A stretch of 64,000 bases of DNA from PGYR01 sp034670025 (GTDB lineage Bacteria; Bacteroidota; Ignavibacteria; Kapaibacteriales; UBA2268). The notes beneath the pieces were generated by a model. It had not been told where the DNA came from and made no database searches. It worked only from the letters and a program-made list of their open reading frames with translations. Location of the stretch: positions 278,080 through 342,079 of the forward strand of contig JAXMOE010000003.1 of NCBI GenBank assembly GCA_034670025.1. Direction: 5' to 3'. Both the position numbers and the translations under genes were made by a program. Positions 10,301 to 17,514 of this stretch are shown one piece after another (position 1 is the stretch's first letter; each line of letters begins with the position of its first letter).

Positions 10301-10824
10301 ATTATAGTATCTGCTACCATATCATATCTAAATATTGAATAGACCAATCCAGTAGAATCATCTAAATTTAATGGAGGATCATAATTTTTATTTCTTGCAT
10401 TGTTTGTAAATACGGGATGAAACGCTATAAACTTGTCATTTTTAAGTGGTGCTATTACTATTCCTTCAGTCTGAGACTCATGTATTCCAAACCTTTCGTT
10501 TATAATATTAAATTTTTTACCTTGTAATTTCTCTCCATTAGTATGGAACAAATAGTTGCCATATCTATCAGATATTGTTGACATTTGTTCACCACCATAT
10601 AAATTTGAATTTCCTAAAAATATTGGTTCTTTATCTGGAGTGTTAAAACTCATACCTGCACTATAATCTTGACGGTTAGGATTTTGATTTGGATAAGCTC
10701 CAATACCAAAGTACCAAGTATAGTAAACTTTTCCCGCTATTGGTAGTGTATCGTTGAATAAATCACCAGCTTTGATGGAGCTGAAAGTTAGGAGTATTAG
10801 TAATGAGTAAAGTATTTTTTTCAT
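7303..10824 (-). CDS. Large T9SS-secreted protein with WD/propeller-like head and tandem Ig-like domains
   Basis: The 1173-residue protein begins with a signal peptide (MKKILYSLLILLTFSSIKA). Residues about 30-465 resemble the propeller-like N-terminal region found in gliding or adhesin proteins of Bacteroidota. From about 470 to 895 there are roughly six Ig/PKD-like modules of about 80 residues. Each shows the same pattern: a Cys-x-Gly-Glu start, YxWSNGxxT in the middle and GTYTVTVxxxxGC at the end. A C-terminal T9SS type A domain starts at VSPNPAKDKLVVDI and ends LYQVRLQTPSGMLTENVIVVR. It should be exported by Sec, moved across the outer membrane by T9SS and anchored or released at the surface. 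Adhesion is plausible but inferred. Confidence 0.85.
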   Translation of the reverse strand: MKKILYSLLILLTFSSIKAGDLFNDTLPIAGKVYYTWYFGIGAYPNQNPNRQDYSAGMSFNTPDKEPIFLGNSNLYGGEQMSTISDRYGNYLFHTNGEKLQGKKFNIINERFGIHESQTEGIVIAPLKNDKFIAFHPVFTNNARNKNYDPPLNLDDSTGLVYSIFRYDMVADTIIYDVYKEQINENYHSEAIQLTYSAITNNYILIGADSKGIISAYEFDLEGNYMRSNYQPFFGLNPNTNGREIRINQMGDLIAVNSPKGFFKIESEPKGRQHKNKIFLTRINPIDLSFYEMDSIVFDNYYLGDMEFSPNSRYLYITNYESTIKKEGMKESLMRYDIRENRLETVFDKEVPFSEEYTSLDFPNSGVGTMSQLKIAPNRKIYICRVSANHISSIENPNSKLNPNYKFRALEYGTNKGEQVYGSLGLPQFVSASFADVYVKSEIIVCEGEDIELFAKTQLPDTTATYSWSGPNNYESTEQNPTIENADQSLAGLYTVTVETDTDTYVAETFVRVKPSPTPAIRAYPKAFLCEKGEVTLSLIDEHESYLWSTGDTTKFIVVEESGTYGVTVENEQGCTGFVEVQVGFGDEYQLAITGDTIKCEGESVTLTSEEEYPNYRWSNGADTRSITVIDPANYTLTVTTEDGCEIRRTIKVKDHPNVIAELKPVPTTICEGDSVLLESKYDADYFEYLWSTNEITKSIYASETGTYKLTITDTRTGCMDSTEIAISVEDNLQPTIVGSDICEGETATLEVLPNDPSYSYEWSNGETTPTIEVNQPATYTVTVSKDGCTGTAEFIVNESPNPEFEILGEDIVCGNLATLSPDKDFAEYLWSTDEVTKEIEVTEAGTYSLTVTDANGCSSTEEFTVIEQSLSFDISKDRIDFGKVYISETRVDSAEIINTSGFDIIITDGGQNYTVLNGQTVQYNKTLDPTELGPYTDSFEYRVIESCDTVITIPVTAEVYARVEISTKEETETEIGAEVSIPVYLECEADLSEQTYTITTDIDRKALYTEDDYTITQTAEINEAKTQIHEINGTIMLANELEYDITFPSYEFNNPYIEVIDRPGIIKIDTICVFPLRTVTFIEATEMRVSPNPAKDKLVVDISTDVSTTLNVAEMTLELISSEGRVTYTENWTQTASEKQLNINTDKIPSGLYQVRLQTPSGMLTENVIVVR

Positions 10825-11201
10825 GGTTTTTTCCGATTTTGTAAATACCCTATACTATAAAGACACATGAACACGAAAAACGTCTCATAGTTTACAAAGT
10901 TTTTTTCATCACATTTCTAATTTACACAAAACCATTGAATTGGGCAAATGGGGAGGTGGTATTATGGTTGGTTGCTAAGAGAAGCAATTCCCACTTTAGT
11001 GTTAACTAAATGGATTCCTACGAAATATAAGCGAACTTATATTTCTCTGATTGACATCAAGATTCTTAGCTGAGCACTAGTCCTATTGTTGCAGAAAGGA
11101 GTTAAATAAAAACAATAATATCAGCATCAGGAATTAAATTGTTTGGCATAGTCCGCCATAATCAATAATTTGTAAAGCTATTTGAATAGAATTTACGGCT
11201 A
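10825..11201. other. Intergenic region between divergent genes, no feature recognised
   Basis: This 377-bp gap separates the minus-strand Ig-like protein gene from the plus-strand membrane protein gene. It must contain two promoters. I found no exact TTTG-N19-TAnnTTTG match, RNA gene, terminator or ORF of note. Confidence 0.5.
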
Positions 11202-12395
11202 ATGCTCACACGCAATCACTATATCACTATTTCGCTTGTCTGGTTTATTTTAGCAGTTTTGCTTGCTGCGTTGCTACGTAGTGTATTCGCCTACAACCTA
11301 GGAAGTTGGTTCAACTATCAGTATATACTCCACACACATTCTCATTTGGCTTTTCTTGGTTGGGTGTTCAACGCTCTTTACTACCTACTTTTGAAGCAAT
11401 ACAATTTACTTGAGAAACAAAAATATTCGAGGTTATTCATTCTGCTCAACTTGTCCGTAGCTGGTATGCTCTTCACTTTTCCCTTCACTGGCTATGCCCT
11501 TTGGTCTATTGTGTTTTCTACTCTCCACATAGTACTGTCATACGTTTTTGGGGTTATGCTTTGGCGTGACACTAAGGAAAATAAATCGCTACATAGAAAA
11601 TTCGCTATGGCTGCTATTTTCTTTATGGTGCTGTCATCCATTGGGCCATTCTCGCTTGGACCAATTATAGCACAAGGAATGAAGGACACGATATGGTATG
11701 ATTTGGCAATTTATTTTTATCTTCATTTCCAATACAACGGATGGTTTCTTCTTGCGATAATTAGCATAATTCTATATCAGATAGATAAGATAGATAGTGA
11801 TAATTGGCAACGTGCGTTCAACTTATTTTTTGTGTCAACAATTCTGAATTTTAGTTTGTCAACTCTGTGGACTAATCCTGGCTGGGTGATTAATATAATT
11901 TCAGTACTCTCATCACTAATGCAAATTCACGCACTATTCTTAGTTAGATCTGATTTGCGTAGCTACCTGAAACAACAAGATAAGTTTAAGCAGGGACTGC
12001 TTTCTATTGTTTATACACTCTTTGCGATTAAGGTATTCTTCTCACTTCTTGGTTCGGTTCAGGAAGTAGCGGACTTTGTTTATCAGAATAGAAACCTTAC
12101 TATTGGTTACTTGCATGCTATTTTTCTTGGCATTATTACTCCGTACTTAATCTATTTGTTTGCAGAATTAATTGGAGTAGCTACCTCTAAGCTTTTCAAG
12201 AAATCACTATTGCTTTTCTTCATGTTTTTCATAATCAGCGAGCTGCTATTATCTCTGTCTGCCTTCGGAATAAGAGGCGAAGCTGTGATGACTTTGTTGC
12301 ACTTACTTATTGTTGACACTTGGTTGCTATCGCTTAGCTCTGTGGCTTTGGCGGTGGTTGTTATTATGGCGGCGAGGGGTAAACCCAAAGACTAA
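11202..12395 (+). CDS. Polytopic membrane protein resembling heme-copper oxidase subunit I
   Basis: The 397-residue protein has about 11-12 hydrophobic spans and almost no soluble part. The segment HTHSHLAFLGWVFNALYY near residue 45 resembles the first heme-ligand helix of heme-copper oxidases (H-x-H ... GWV ... Y). Another His is in LHFQYNGWFLLA (near residue 185), and further His lie in TLLHLLIVDTW. Similar single-gene 'cytochrome oxidase I-like' proteins occur in Bacteroidota without subunits II/III. None are adjacent here. The full set of metal ligands cannot be confirmed by eye, so oxygen or NO reduction is not claimed. A role in heme or respiratory membrane function is inference. Confidence 0.5.
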   Translation: MLTRNHYITISLVWFILAVLLAALLRSVFAYNLGSWFNYQYILHTHSHLAFLGWVFNALYYLLLKQYNLLEKQKYSRLFILLNLSVAGMLFTFPFTGYALWSIVFSTLHIVLSYVFGVMLWRDTKENKSLHRKFAMAAIFFMVLSSIGPFSLGPIIAQGMKDTIWYDLAIYFYLHFQYNGWFLLAIISIILYQIDKIDSDNWQRAFNLFFVSTILNFSLSTLWTNPGWVINIISVLSSLMQIHALFLVRSDLRSYLKQQDKFKQGLLSIVYTLFAIKVFFSLLGSVQEVADFVYQNRNLTIGYLHAIFLGIITPYLIYLFAELIGVATSKLFKKSLLLFFMFFIISELLLSLSAFGIRGEAVMTLLHLLIVDTWLLSLSSVALAVVVIMAARGKPKD

Positions 12396-12529
12396 TGCGT
12401 ATAGGTCATTAATTCCTTCCAAACAATTTCTAATTAAGTTAAACTAAGTGACAAACTGAGAGATCAATTTGTTATCTACCTTATAATTATCTAATTTGAA
12501 GTACAATTCTTACAATCGTGTGTATAAAA

Positions 12530-14638
12530 ATGAAAATCATAAGCATAATAACAATTCTATTTTTAGCATTCGCTACAAACATATTAGCAGATGATTTCAC
12601 AGATTTTTATCCTCGATCATTTACTGAGACTGATGATGGAGAGAATGTGATTGTGATAGGAAGTTCTAATATTTCTGAATTAGCATTAGTTTTTGATGCT
12701 GAGAATTTTACATATTACTCATTTGAAATTGTTGAATTGTCAAGACCATTCCTTGAAATAAAGCCAATTATAAACTCGAAAAACAAACTCTTAGGTTACA
12801 GTACAGAGAATCATATAATAATATATAATTATGCAACTGGAGACAATGTAAAGATATTTGAATTGGATTATAACATATACAATGTTGAATTTTCTAATGA
12901 TGGAAAACTCCTGTATTACAACGACAGAGAGAAAAATGTTTTAGAATTATACAGTATAGAAACTGGTGAATTAATTGAAAGTCGGAATATTGGACTAGTT
13001 GATGATGGGTATGAACTAAAAGGAATAAATAGTTATTATGAGCAAATTGTCTTAGCCAAAGAAGATAGTATTGCATTTTACTCGATAGAAGCTGATAGTA
13101 TAGTCCTAAAAGATAAATTTGCGCCATTTAATAGAATTGAGTTTTTTGACCATGGTAGAATTTTTAGTGTTAATACTTACGATTCTTTGTTGATTTCTAA
13201 AACTCAAGATTTGAGCATAGAATATAGGTTCGAAAATTCTTTCGGATTGCTTAATGTTGGCTTATCTAGCAATCTAAATTACTTATATCTCCTTGGAATT
13301 GAAGATAATACTCACTCAATAACTGATTTACGAACTGATTCAATAATCTTTATGAATAAGTACACAGACGAAAGCTTTACTCCACATTATCTTTCTCCAA
13401 ACGGAGAAGTTGCTGTAGGAAAACAAAAAACATTCTATTACTGTGGAAGATATGCAGAAATGCCATCTGAGAGGAAAAAGTTATATATTTACGATTGGAA
13501 AAATAAACGAAGGTTTAGACCTATACCGAATACATATATTATGAATCCACGAGGTGCTGTTTTTAGTGAAGACAATTCTAAGGTAGCTGTAGGTGGTGAT
13601 TTAACTACCATTATTGACAGAAATGAAGAATTTGTTCAGTTTGTTTATAATGAAGGTACTCCTAAATTATTCTTGGATAACTCATCTCTCATATCTTATG
13701 AAGAAGAGGGTCAATTAAACTTTTATGATATCGAAACAGAGGAGTTGAATAAAACACTTAATATTAGTTTGTCTGGTGATGTAGAATACCATTATTCAAT
13801 TACCAATCGCATGATTGTTGCTTTCAACTCAGATAGTCTTAAGGTATTTGACTACGATAAATGGACTTTAGATTCCGAATATAGTTTCGATGAAATTGGA
13901 CTTGATAGTAATGCGAAATGGGATGGAGATTTTGGTCTAACAAGTTATTCAGAAGGAAAAATTAGTAGGTTTGATTTGAGTGATAAAACACTTGAAATAA
14001 ATACGATGAAAGACATTCCAGAAGGGCTCCTTTTTTATGATTTCTCCCCTAACGGTCGATACGTTTTAGGTATGACTAACAAGTTCACAGTAATTTTATA
14101 CGATTATCTATTTGAGAAACATAAAATTCTAAATATTGATATCGATAGATACAATCCAAATTCTAAAATTATATCTGTAAACCTAGTCGGGAATTTACCA
14201 ATAATGTTTTTTTCATTTTTAGATTCACCAATACAAACACGCGAGATTAATTGGACTTATGATTTTGATTTTAATACCTCAAAGGTGACACTATTCTATC
14301 CTTACGGTATTTATTACAATTCAGAATACACTTCTCAGTTTACTATGACTTGCCCAAATAGAATTAAACTGACCAAACTCCGTGACCCAATATCATCAGT
14401 AAACACCGAAGTGGTAACAGAAAACACAATCTATCCAAATCCAACCAGCTCACACATCTATCTGGATAAGTTAGGGGTTAATCGCTTAACTAATCTTAGA
14501 ATATACAATAGCTACGGCAAGGTAGTCATGGATATAGGTACTACATTTTCAACTGACAAACTGAATGTAGAAGAGCTGCCAACAGGTGTGTATTTCCTTA
14601 AAACTGATGAAATTCAGGCGAGCTTTGTGAAGGAGTAG
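12530..14638 (+). CDS. T9SS-secreted WD40/propeller-like protein
   Basis: The ATG at 12530 gives the signal peptide MKIISIITILFLAFATNILAD and is preferred to an in-frame GTG four codons upstream. The roughly 700-residue protein has repeated blade-like strands ('KLLYYNDREKNVLELYSIETGE', 'SKVAVGGDLTTIID', 'GRYVLGMTNKFTVILYDY') of a WD40 or quinoprotein-type propeller. It ends in a T9SS type A domain (IYPNPTSSHIYLD ... LPTGVYFLKTDEIQASFVKE). Related architecture is seen in the T9SS gene at 21565. The ligand and role are unknown. The gene stands alone, between the membrane protein gene and the hsp20 pair. Confidence 0.75.
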   Translation: MKIISIITILFLAFATNILADDFTDFYPRSFTETDDGENVIVIGSSNISELALVFDAENFTYYSFEIVELSRPFLEIKPIINSKNKLLGYSTENHIIIYNYATGDNVKIFELDYNIYNVEFSNDGKLLYYNDREKNVLELYSIETGELIESRNIGLVDDGYELKGINSYYEQIVLAKEDSIAFYSIEADSIVLKDKFAPFNRIEFFDHGRIFSVNTYDSLLISKTQDLSIEYRFENSFGLLNVGLSSNLNYLYLLGIEDNTHSITDLRTDSIIFMNKYTDESFTPHYLSPNGEVAVGKQKTFYYCGRYAEMPSERKKLYIYDWKNKRRFRPIPNTYIMNPRGAVFSEDNSKVAVGGDLTTIIDRNEEFVQFVYNEGTPKLFLDNSSLISYEEEGQLNFYDIETEELNKTLNISLSGDVEYHYSITNRMIVAFNSDSLKVFDYDKWTLDSEYSFDEIGLDSNAKWDGDFGLTSYSEGKISRFDLSDKTLEINTMKDIPEGLLFYDFSPNGRYVLGMTNKFTVILYDYLFEKHKILNIDIDRYNPNSKIISVNLVGNLPIMFFSFLDSPIQTREINWTYDFDFNTSKVTLFYPYGIYYNSEYTSQFTMTCPNRIKLTKLRDPISSVNTEVVTENTIYPNPTSSHIYLDKLGVNRLTNLRIYNSYGKVVMDIGTTFSTDKLNVEELPTGVYFLKTDEIQASFVKE

Positions 14639-14790
14639 CATATAAGTCGCACATCTCTATCCAATCCAAAACTTTAGTCTGCCACCAACTCTGACACAAT
14701 AACAATCACACCAGTAATTACCTGACAAATATTCTGCCAGTGACTATGCCCAAATGGCACAGCTCTGCCACATCGTCTGCGTTGCACGAG

Positions 14791-14816
14791 TTGGCACGCT
14801 TTTACTACTATACTAT
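14791..14816 (+). promoter_or_regulatory. Putative heat-shock promoter of the hsp20 pair
   Basis: TTGGCAC (14791-14797), exactly 11 nt, then TATACTAT (14809-14816), about 60 nt before the first hsp20 start codon. The same words with the same 11-nt spacing occur upstream of dnaK (17392-17417) and were not noticed upstream of non-chaperone genes here. Just upstream lies an inverted repeat, TGGCA-N6-TGCCA (14755-14770). The sigma factor is unknown. Read as sigma70, the spacing to the -10 would need TATTCA, which is poor. Confidence 0.55.
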
Positions 14817-14876
14817 TCAGAACATAAAAAAAGATAATTTTTTAATTAACTAACACAATTATGGAGAATAGAAAAT

Positions 14877-15287
14877 ATGTTAGTACAAAGAAGAACACCA
14901 ATGACTGATTTTGAAAGATTTTTTGCACCGGTTGGCAACATGCAGCACGAAGAAAGAGAGATGACCACGAAGCCGAAGGTAAGAGTTTCGGAAGTGGAAG
15001 ACACGCTCAACTTTGTGGTGGAGCTGCCAGGAGTGGACAAATCGACTATGAAATTAGTAGTGAACGACGAAAATGTAATGACGCTATCGGCGAGTAGAAC
15101 TATCGGCGAGAGTGAGGGAGAAAGATTGATGATTGACGAGCTTAGCTCACTTGATTTCAAACGCTCATTCATTATCCCGACTAAGTACGAGACTGAGAAA
15201 ATAGACGCAAACTTTAAGAATGGTATGTTGATGATTAGCATTCCGAAAAAAGAAACACTTAAACCAAAAACAATTAATATTAAATAA
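14877..15287 (+). CDS. Small heat-shock protein, Hsp20/alpha-crystallin family
   Basis: The 136-residue chaperone has the alpha-crystallin domain at about residues 35-125. It contains VELPGVDKSTMKLVV, the conserved FKRSFIIP strand and GMLMISIPKKE near the end. It would bind unfolding proteins without ATP and hand them to DnaK. A GGAG lies 11 nt before the ATG. An alternative ATG at 14861 opens a 15-codon dead frame. It is the first gene of a two-gene operon with a second hsp20 (17-nt gap). Confidence 0.92.
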   Translation: MLVQRRTPMTDFERFFAPVGNMQHEEREMTTKPKVRVSEVEDTLNFVVELPGVDKSTMKLVVNDENVMTLSASRTIGESEGERLMIDELSSLDFKRSFIIPTKYETEKIDANFKNGMLMISIPKKETLKPKTINIK

Positions 15288-15304
15288 TACGGAGGTATTC
15301 TAAA

Positions 15305-15757
15305 ATGAGTTTAGTAAAATTCGATCCATTCAGAAATTTCAGTTCATTAACTAATAGAATGAACTCTATGTTAGATGAATTTGATACAGACAGAATGTTT
15401 AGCAACAACAGTGGCTTCAATCCATCGATTGATGTCCACGAAGACGAGAAGCAAATAACACTGGAAGCAGAGATAGCTGGAGTGAAAAAAGACGACATAA
15501 AGGTTAGCATTAACGACGGCAATGTATTAGTTCTAAAAGGAACTAAGAACCGAGAAAACAAGACCGAGGACGAAAAAGACGGCACTACTTTCCTAAGGGT
15601 AGAACGCAGCTTCGGTGAGTTCACCCGCTCGTTTATGTTGCCAGACAATGTGGACACGGACAGCATCAACGCTGAGTTCAAAGACGGCTTGCTTAAGGTA
15701 ACTCTGGACAAGAAAGAACCAGAAAAACCTAAGGAGCTGGAAGTAGATATTAGTTAG
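15305..15757 (+). CDS. Small heat-shock protein, Hsp20/alpha-crystallin family (second copy)
   Basis: The 150-residue protein has the N-terminal amphipathic start MSLVKFDPFRNF, then an alpha-crystallin domain (about residues 38-140) with ITLEAEIAGVKKDDIKVSI, the FTRSFMLPDNVD strand and the A-x-x-x-D-G-L-L-K-V motif. A strong ribosome-binding site (GGAGG) lies 9 nt before the ATG. The two tandem Hsp20s differ clearly in sequence, so this is an old duplication or hetero-oligomer pair rather than a recent copy. A terminator follows. Confidence 0.95.
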   Translation: MSLVKFDPFRNFSSLTNRMNSMLDEFDTDRMFSNNSGFNPSIDVHEDEKQITLEAEIAGVKKDDIKVSINDGNVLVLKGTKNRENKTEDEKDGTTFLRVERSFGEFTRSFMLPDNVDTDSINAEFKDGLLKVTLDKKEPEKPKELEVDIS

Positions 15758-15785
15758 ATAATTGTTTGGAAACAAGAAAAAAATA

Positions 15786-15818
15786 CTCGCCCTAGAAATA
15801 GGGCGGGTTATTTTGTTT
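15786..15818 (+). terminator. Rho-independent terminator after the hsp20 operon
   Basis: CGCCCTA (15788-15794), a GAAA tetraloop and TAGGGCG (15799-15805), extended by two more pairs, are followed by TTATTTTGTTTT. It separates the hsp20 operon from the convergent T9SS gene. Confidence 0.85.
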
Positions 15819-15821
15819 TAA

Positions 15822-17306
15822 CTAGTACTTAATAAATTTTTCTATGTTGTTATTTACTTTCACAAAGTAAATCCCTGAAGTTAGTTCTTTTAGGTTAATT
15901 CTATTTTGAATTGAGTTGTTGTAATGAGTTAAGACTTTAGCACCAGATAAATCAAAAACTGAAACTTCAGAAAAGGAAGAATCACTATAAATTTTGAGGG
16001 ATTGCGAAGATTCATCATAACTAATTGAAACACTACTGACACTATCACCCTCAACTGTTGTTATTGAATCAAAATCAATTAACTGAAACCATGAATCTGA
16101 GTTTTCTTCAAAAACTATGTCTATTCGTCTTTTATATATAAATATTCCTCTTGAATCTGACTGAATTTTATATATAACCTCGCCGTATCTTTCTTCAGGT
16201 GCTTCAGTCCAACTCAATTCTTTTATTTTATCAAAAGAATTGTCAAAAGACGTAATCCAGTAATCAGAGTAATACTCATAATCAGTATCAACAGAATTAT
16301 CTTTAGAGTACCCAGCTAAGTACAACACTTTTTTCTGTTCGTCATAATCTAAACTTCGAATACCCACATTTGAATTAAATGACAGTTCTCTACTCTTTAT
16401 CAACATATTATTTTCAAAATCATATTCGAATATAGTAGCCTTACTATTCAACTGGTAATCATTTCGTATTGAAGTATCTTGTTGTTGGCAAAGGAAATAG
16501 GTTCTGCCGTCTATTGCAAAATCATCAACGAACCAAAAGCTATAATCTTTGTCAATATTAGAAATATCAACTTCTTTTGTTAGTTTGTTGTAACGTCTTA
16601 TATTAATTTTTGAAACAGAATCTATATATGGTTCAACATCTATTATTTTATTATATAGAGTGATAGTAGTGAAATAAGTGTCATTTTCTAAAACTAAAAA
16701 ATCTTTAGAAGTTTGATTGATAGGTATAACTTTGTCAACTAATTCTCTTTCCAAACTATCCCCTACTATAGATACCTTGTATAAGTCATTGACAATTGAA
16801 CCATCGGAAACCATATCTATAACTAGATTTTTGGAAGCCAAAACATAGAAATGATCTTCGTAACTTTTTGAAATACTATTCATATACGTAGATATTGACC
16901 GAGTATATGAAGCTGTCTCATAATATGTTTTAATAATGTTATTTTCATTTTCATACAAGGTCAACCTAACTGGACGAGATTGGGTACTAAGTACAATTCT
17001 TACTCCATTGGGGTCAAAATTAAAGTAATAAGGGAAGAGGCAATCTTTATCTTTTAAATTTAAAAAAGATTTGTTTTTCAGTTCTCCACTTTCTAAATTG
17101 TAGTTCACTAACATTATGTTACAACTGTCTCTACTTTCATATTTAGCATCATAAGACACACCTCTAAGCTCAAAGTCATTTATTCCAAAAGAAAATGGAA
17201 AACTTAAACTATCAACTTTCTGAAAGTCAGTAATTATTCCTTTGGACTGCAACGTTAGATTAAAGAATAATAGACTAACGACACTGTATAGTACAATCTG
17301 TTTCAC
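15822..17306 (-). CDS. T9SS-secreted protein of unknown function
   Basis: The 494-residue protein starts MKQIVLYSVVSLLFFNLTLQSKG (signal peptide). The middle consists of strand-rich, Asp/Tyr/Ser-rich sequence with propeller-like spacing ('ATIFEYDFENNMLIKSREL', 'QKKVLYLAGYSKDN'). The C terminus is a T9SS type A domain (SLKIYSDSSFSEVSVFDLSGAKVL ... LTSGIYFVKVNNNIEKFIKY). The gene lies convergent with the hsp20 operon and divergent from dnaK. No catalytic motif was seen. Confidence 0.7.
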   Translation of the reverse strand: MKQIVLYSVVSLLFFNLTLQSKGIITDFQKVDSLSFPFSFGINDFELRGVSYDAKYESRDSCNIMLVNYNLESGELKNKSFLNLKDKDCLFPYYFNFDPNGVRIVLSTQSRPVRLTLYENENNIIKTYYETASYTRSISTYMNSISKSYEDHFYVLASKNLVIDMVSDGSIVNDLYKVSIVGDSLERELVDKVIPINQTSKDFLVLENDTYFTTITLYNKIIDVEPYIDSVSKINIRRYNKLTKEVDISNIDKDYSFWFVDDFAIDGRTYFLCQQQDTSIRNDYQLNSKATIFEYDFENNMLIKSRELSFNSNVGIRSLDYDEQKKVLYLAGYSKDNSVDTDYEYYSDYWITSFDNSFDKIKELSWTEAPEERYGEVIYKIQSDSRGIFIYKRRIDIVFEENSDSWFQLIDFDSITTVEGDSVSSVSISYDESSQSLKIYSDSSFSEVSVFDLSGAKVLTHYNNSIQNRINLKELTSGIYFVKVNNNIEKFIKY

Positions 17307-17391
17307 TTAAACACTCTCTTTATATTAGAGCTTAAAAAATATATCCTAATTTACGTTTTCAATTTAGCTAATCTAACAATTAATAAAAAAC

Positions 17392-17417
17392 TTGGCACAG
17401 TATTTTTACTATACTAT
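17392..17417 (+). promoter_or_regulatory. Putative heat-shock promoter of dnaK
   Basis: TTGGCAC (17392-17398), 11 nt, TATACTAT (17410-17417), about 97 nt before the dnaK ATG. Word content and spacing are identical to the element before hsp20, although the spacer differs (AGTATTTTTAC here, GCTTTTACTAC there). Two chaperone transcription units sharing it supports a stress promoter. Confidence 0.55.
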
Positions 17418-17436
17418 ATACGTTAATAATACAAGT

Positions 17437-17460
17437 AGTTTGGACAATGTGTCCTAAACT
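17437..17460. promoter_or_regulatory. Inverted repeat in the dnaK 5' leader
   Basis: AGTTTGGACA and TGTCCTAAACT flank ATG and form a near-perfect palindrome with one bulged base. It lies 20-43 nt downstream of the putative -10 and 55 nt before the start codon. That position suits a repressor operator or an RNA hairpin. It is not the CIRCE sequence. Confidence 0.45.
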
Positions 17461-17514
17461 ATATGACAAAATGACAAAACAATAATTTAATACTGACAAA
17501 AGAGGTAAATAAAA

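Noticed and set aside
12518..12529. GTG start for the T9SS protein
   Set aside because: The ATG at 12530 starts the signal peptide directly; the extra four residues add nothing recognisable.
14791..14816. Sigma54 promoter reading of TTGGCAC
   Set aside because: TGGCAC fits the -24 box, but no GC-containing -12 box follows at the required distance in either the hsp20 or dnaK copy.
14861..14908. Alternative ATG with its own short frame before hsp20
   Set aside because: The frame stops after 15 codons. The ATG at 14877 has GGAG at proper spacing and gives the Hsp20 protein.
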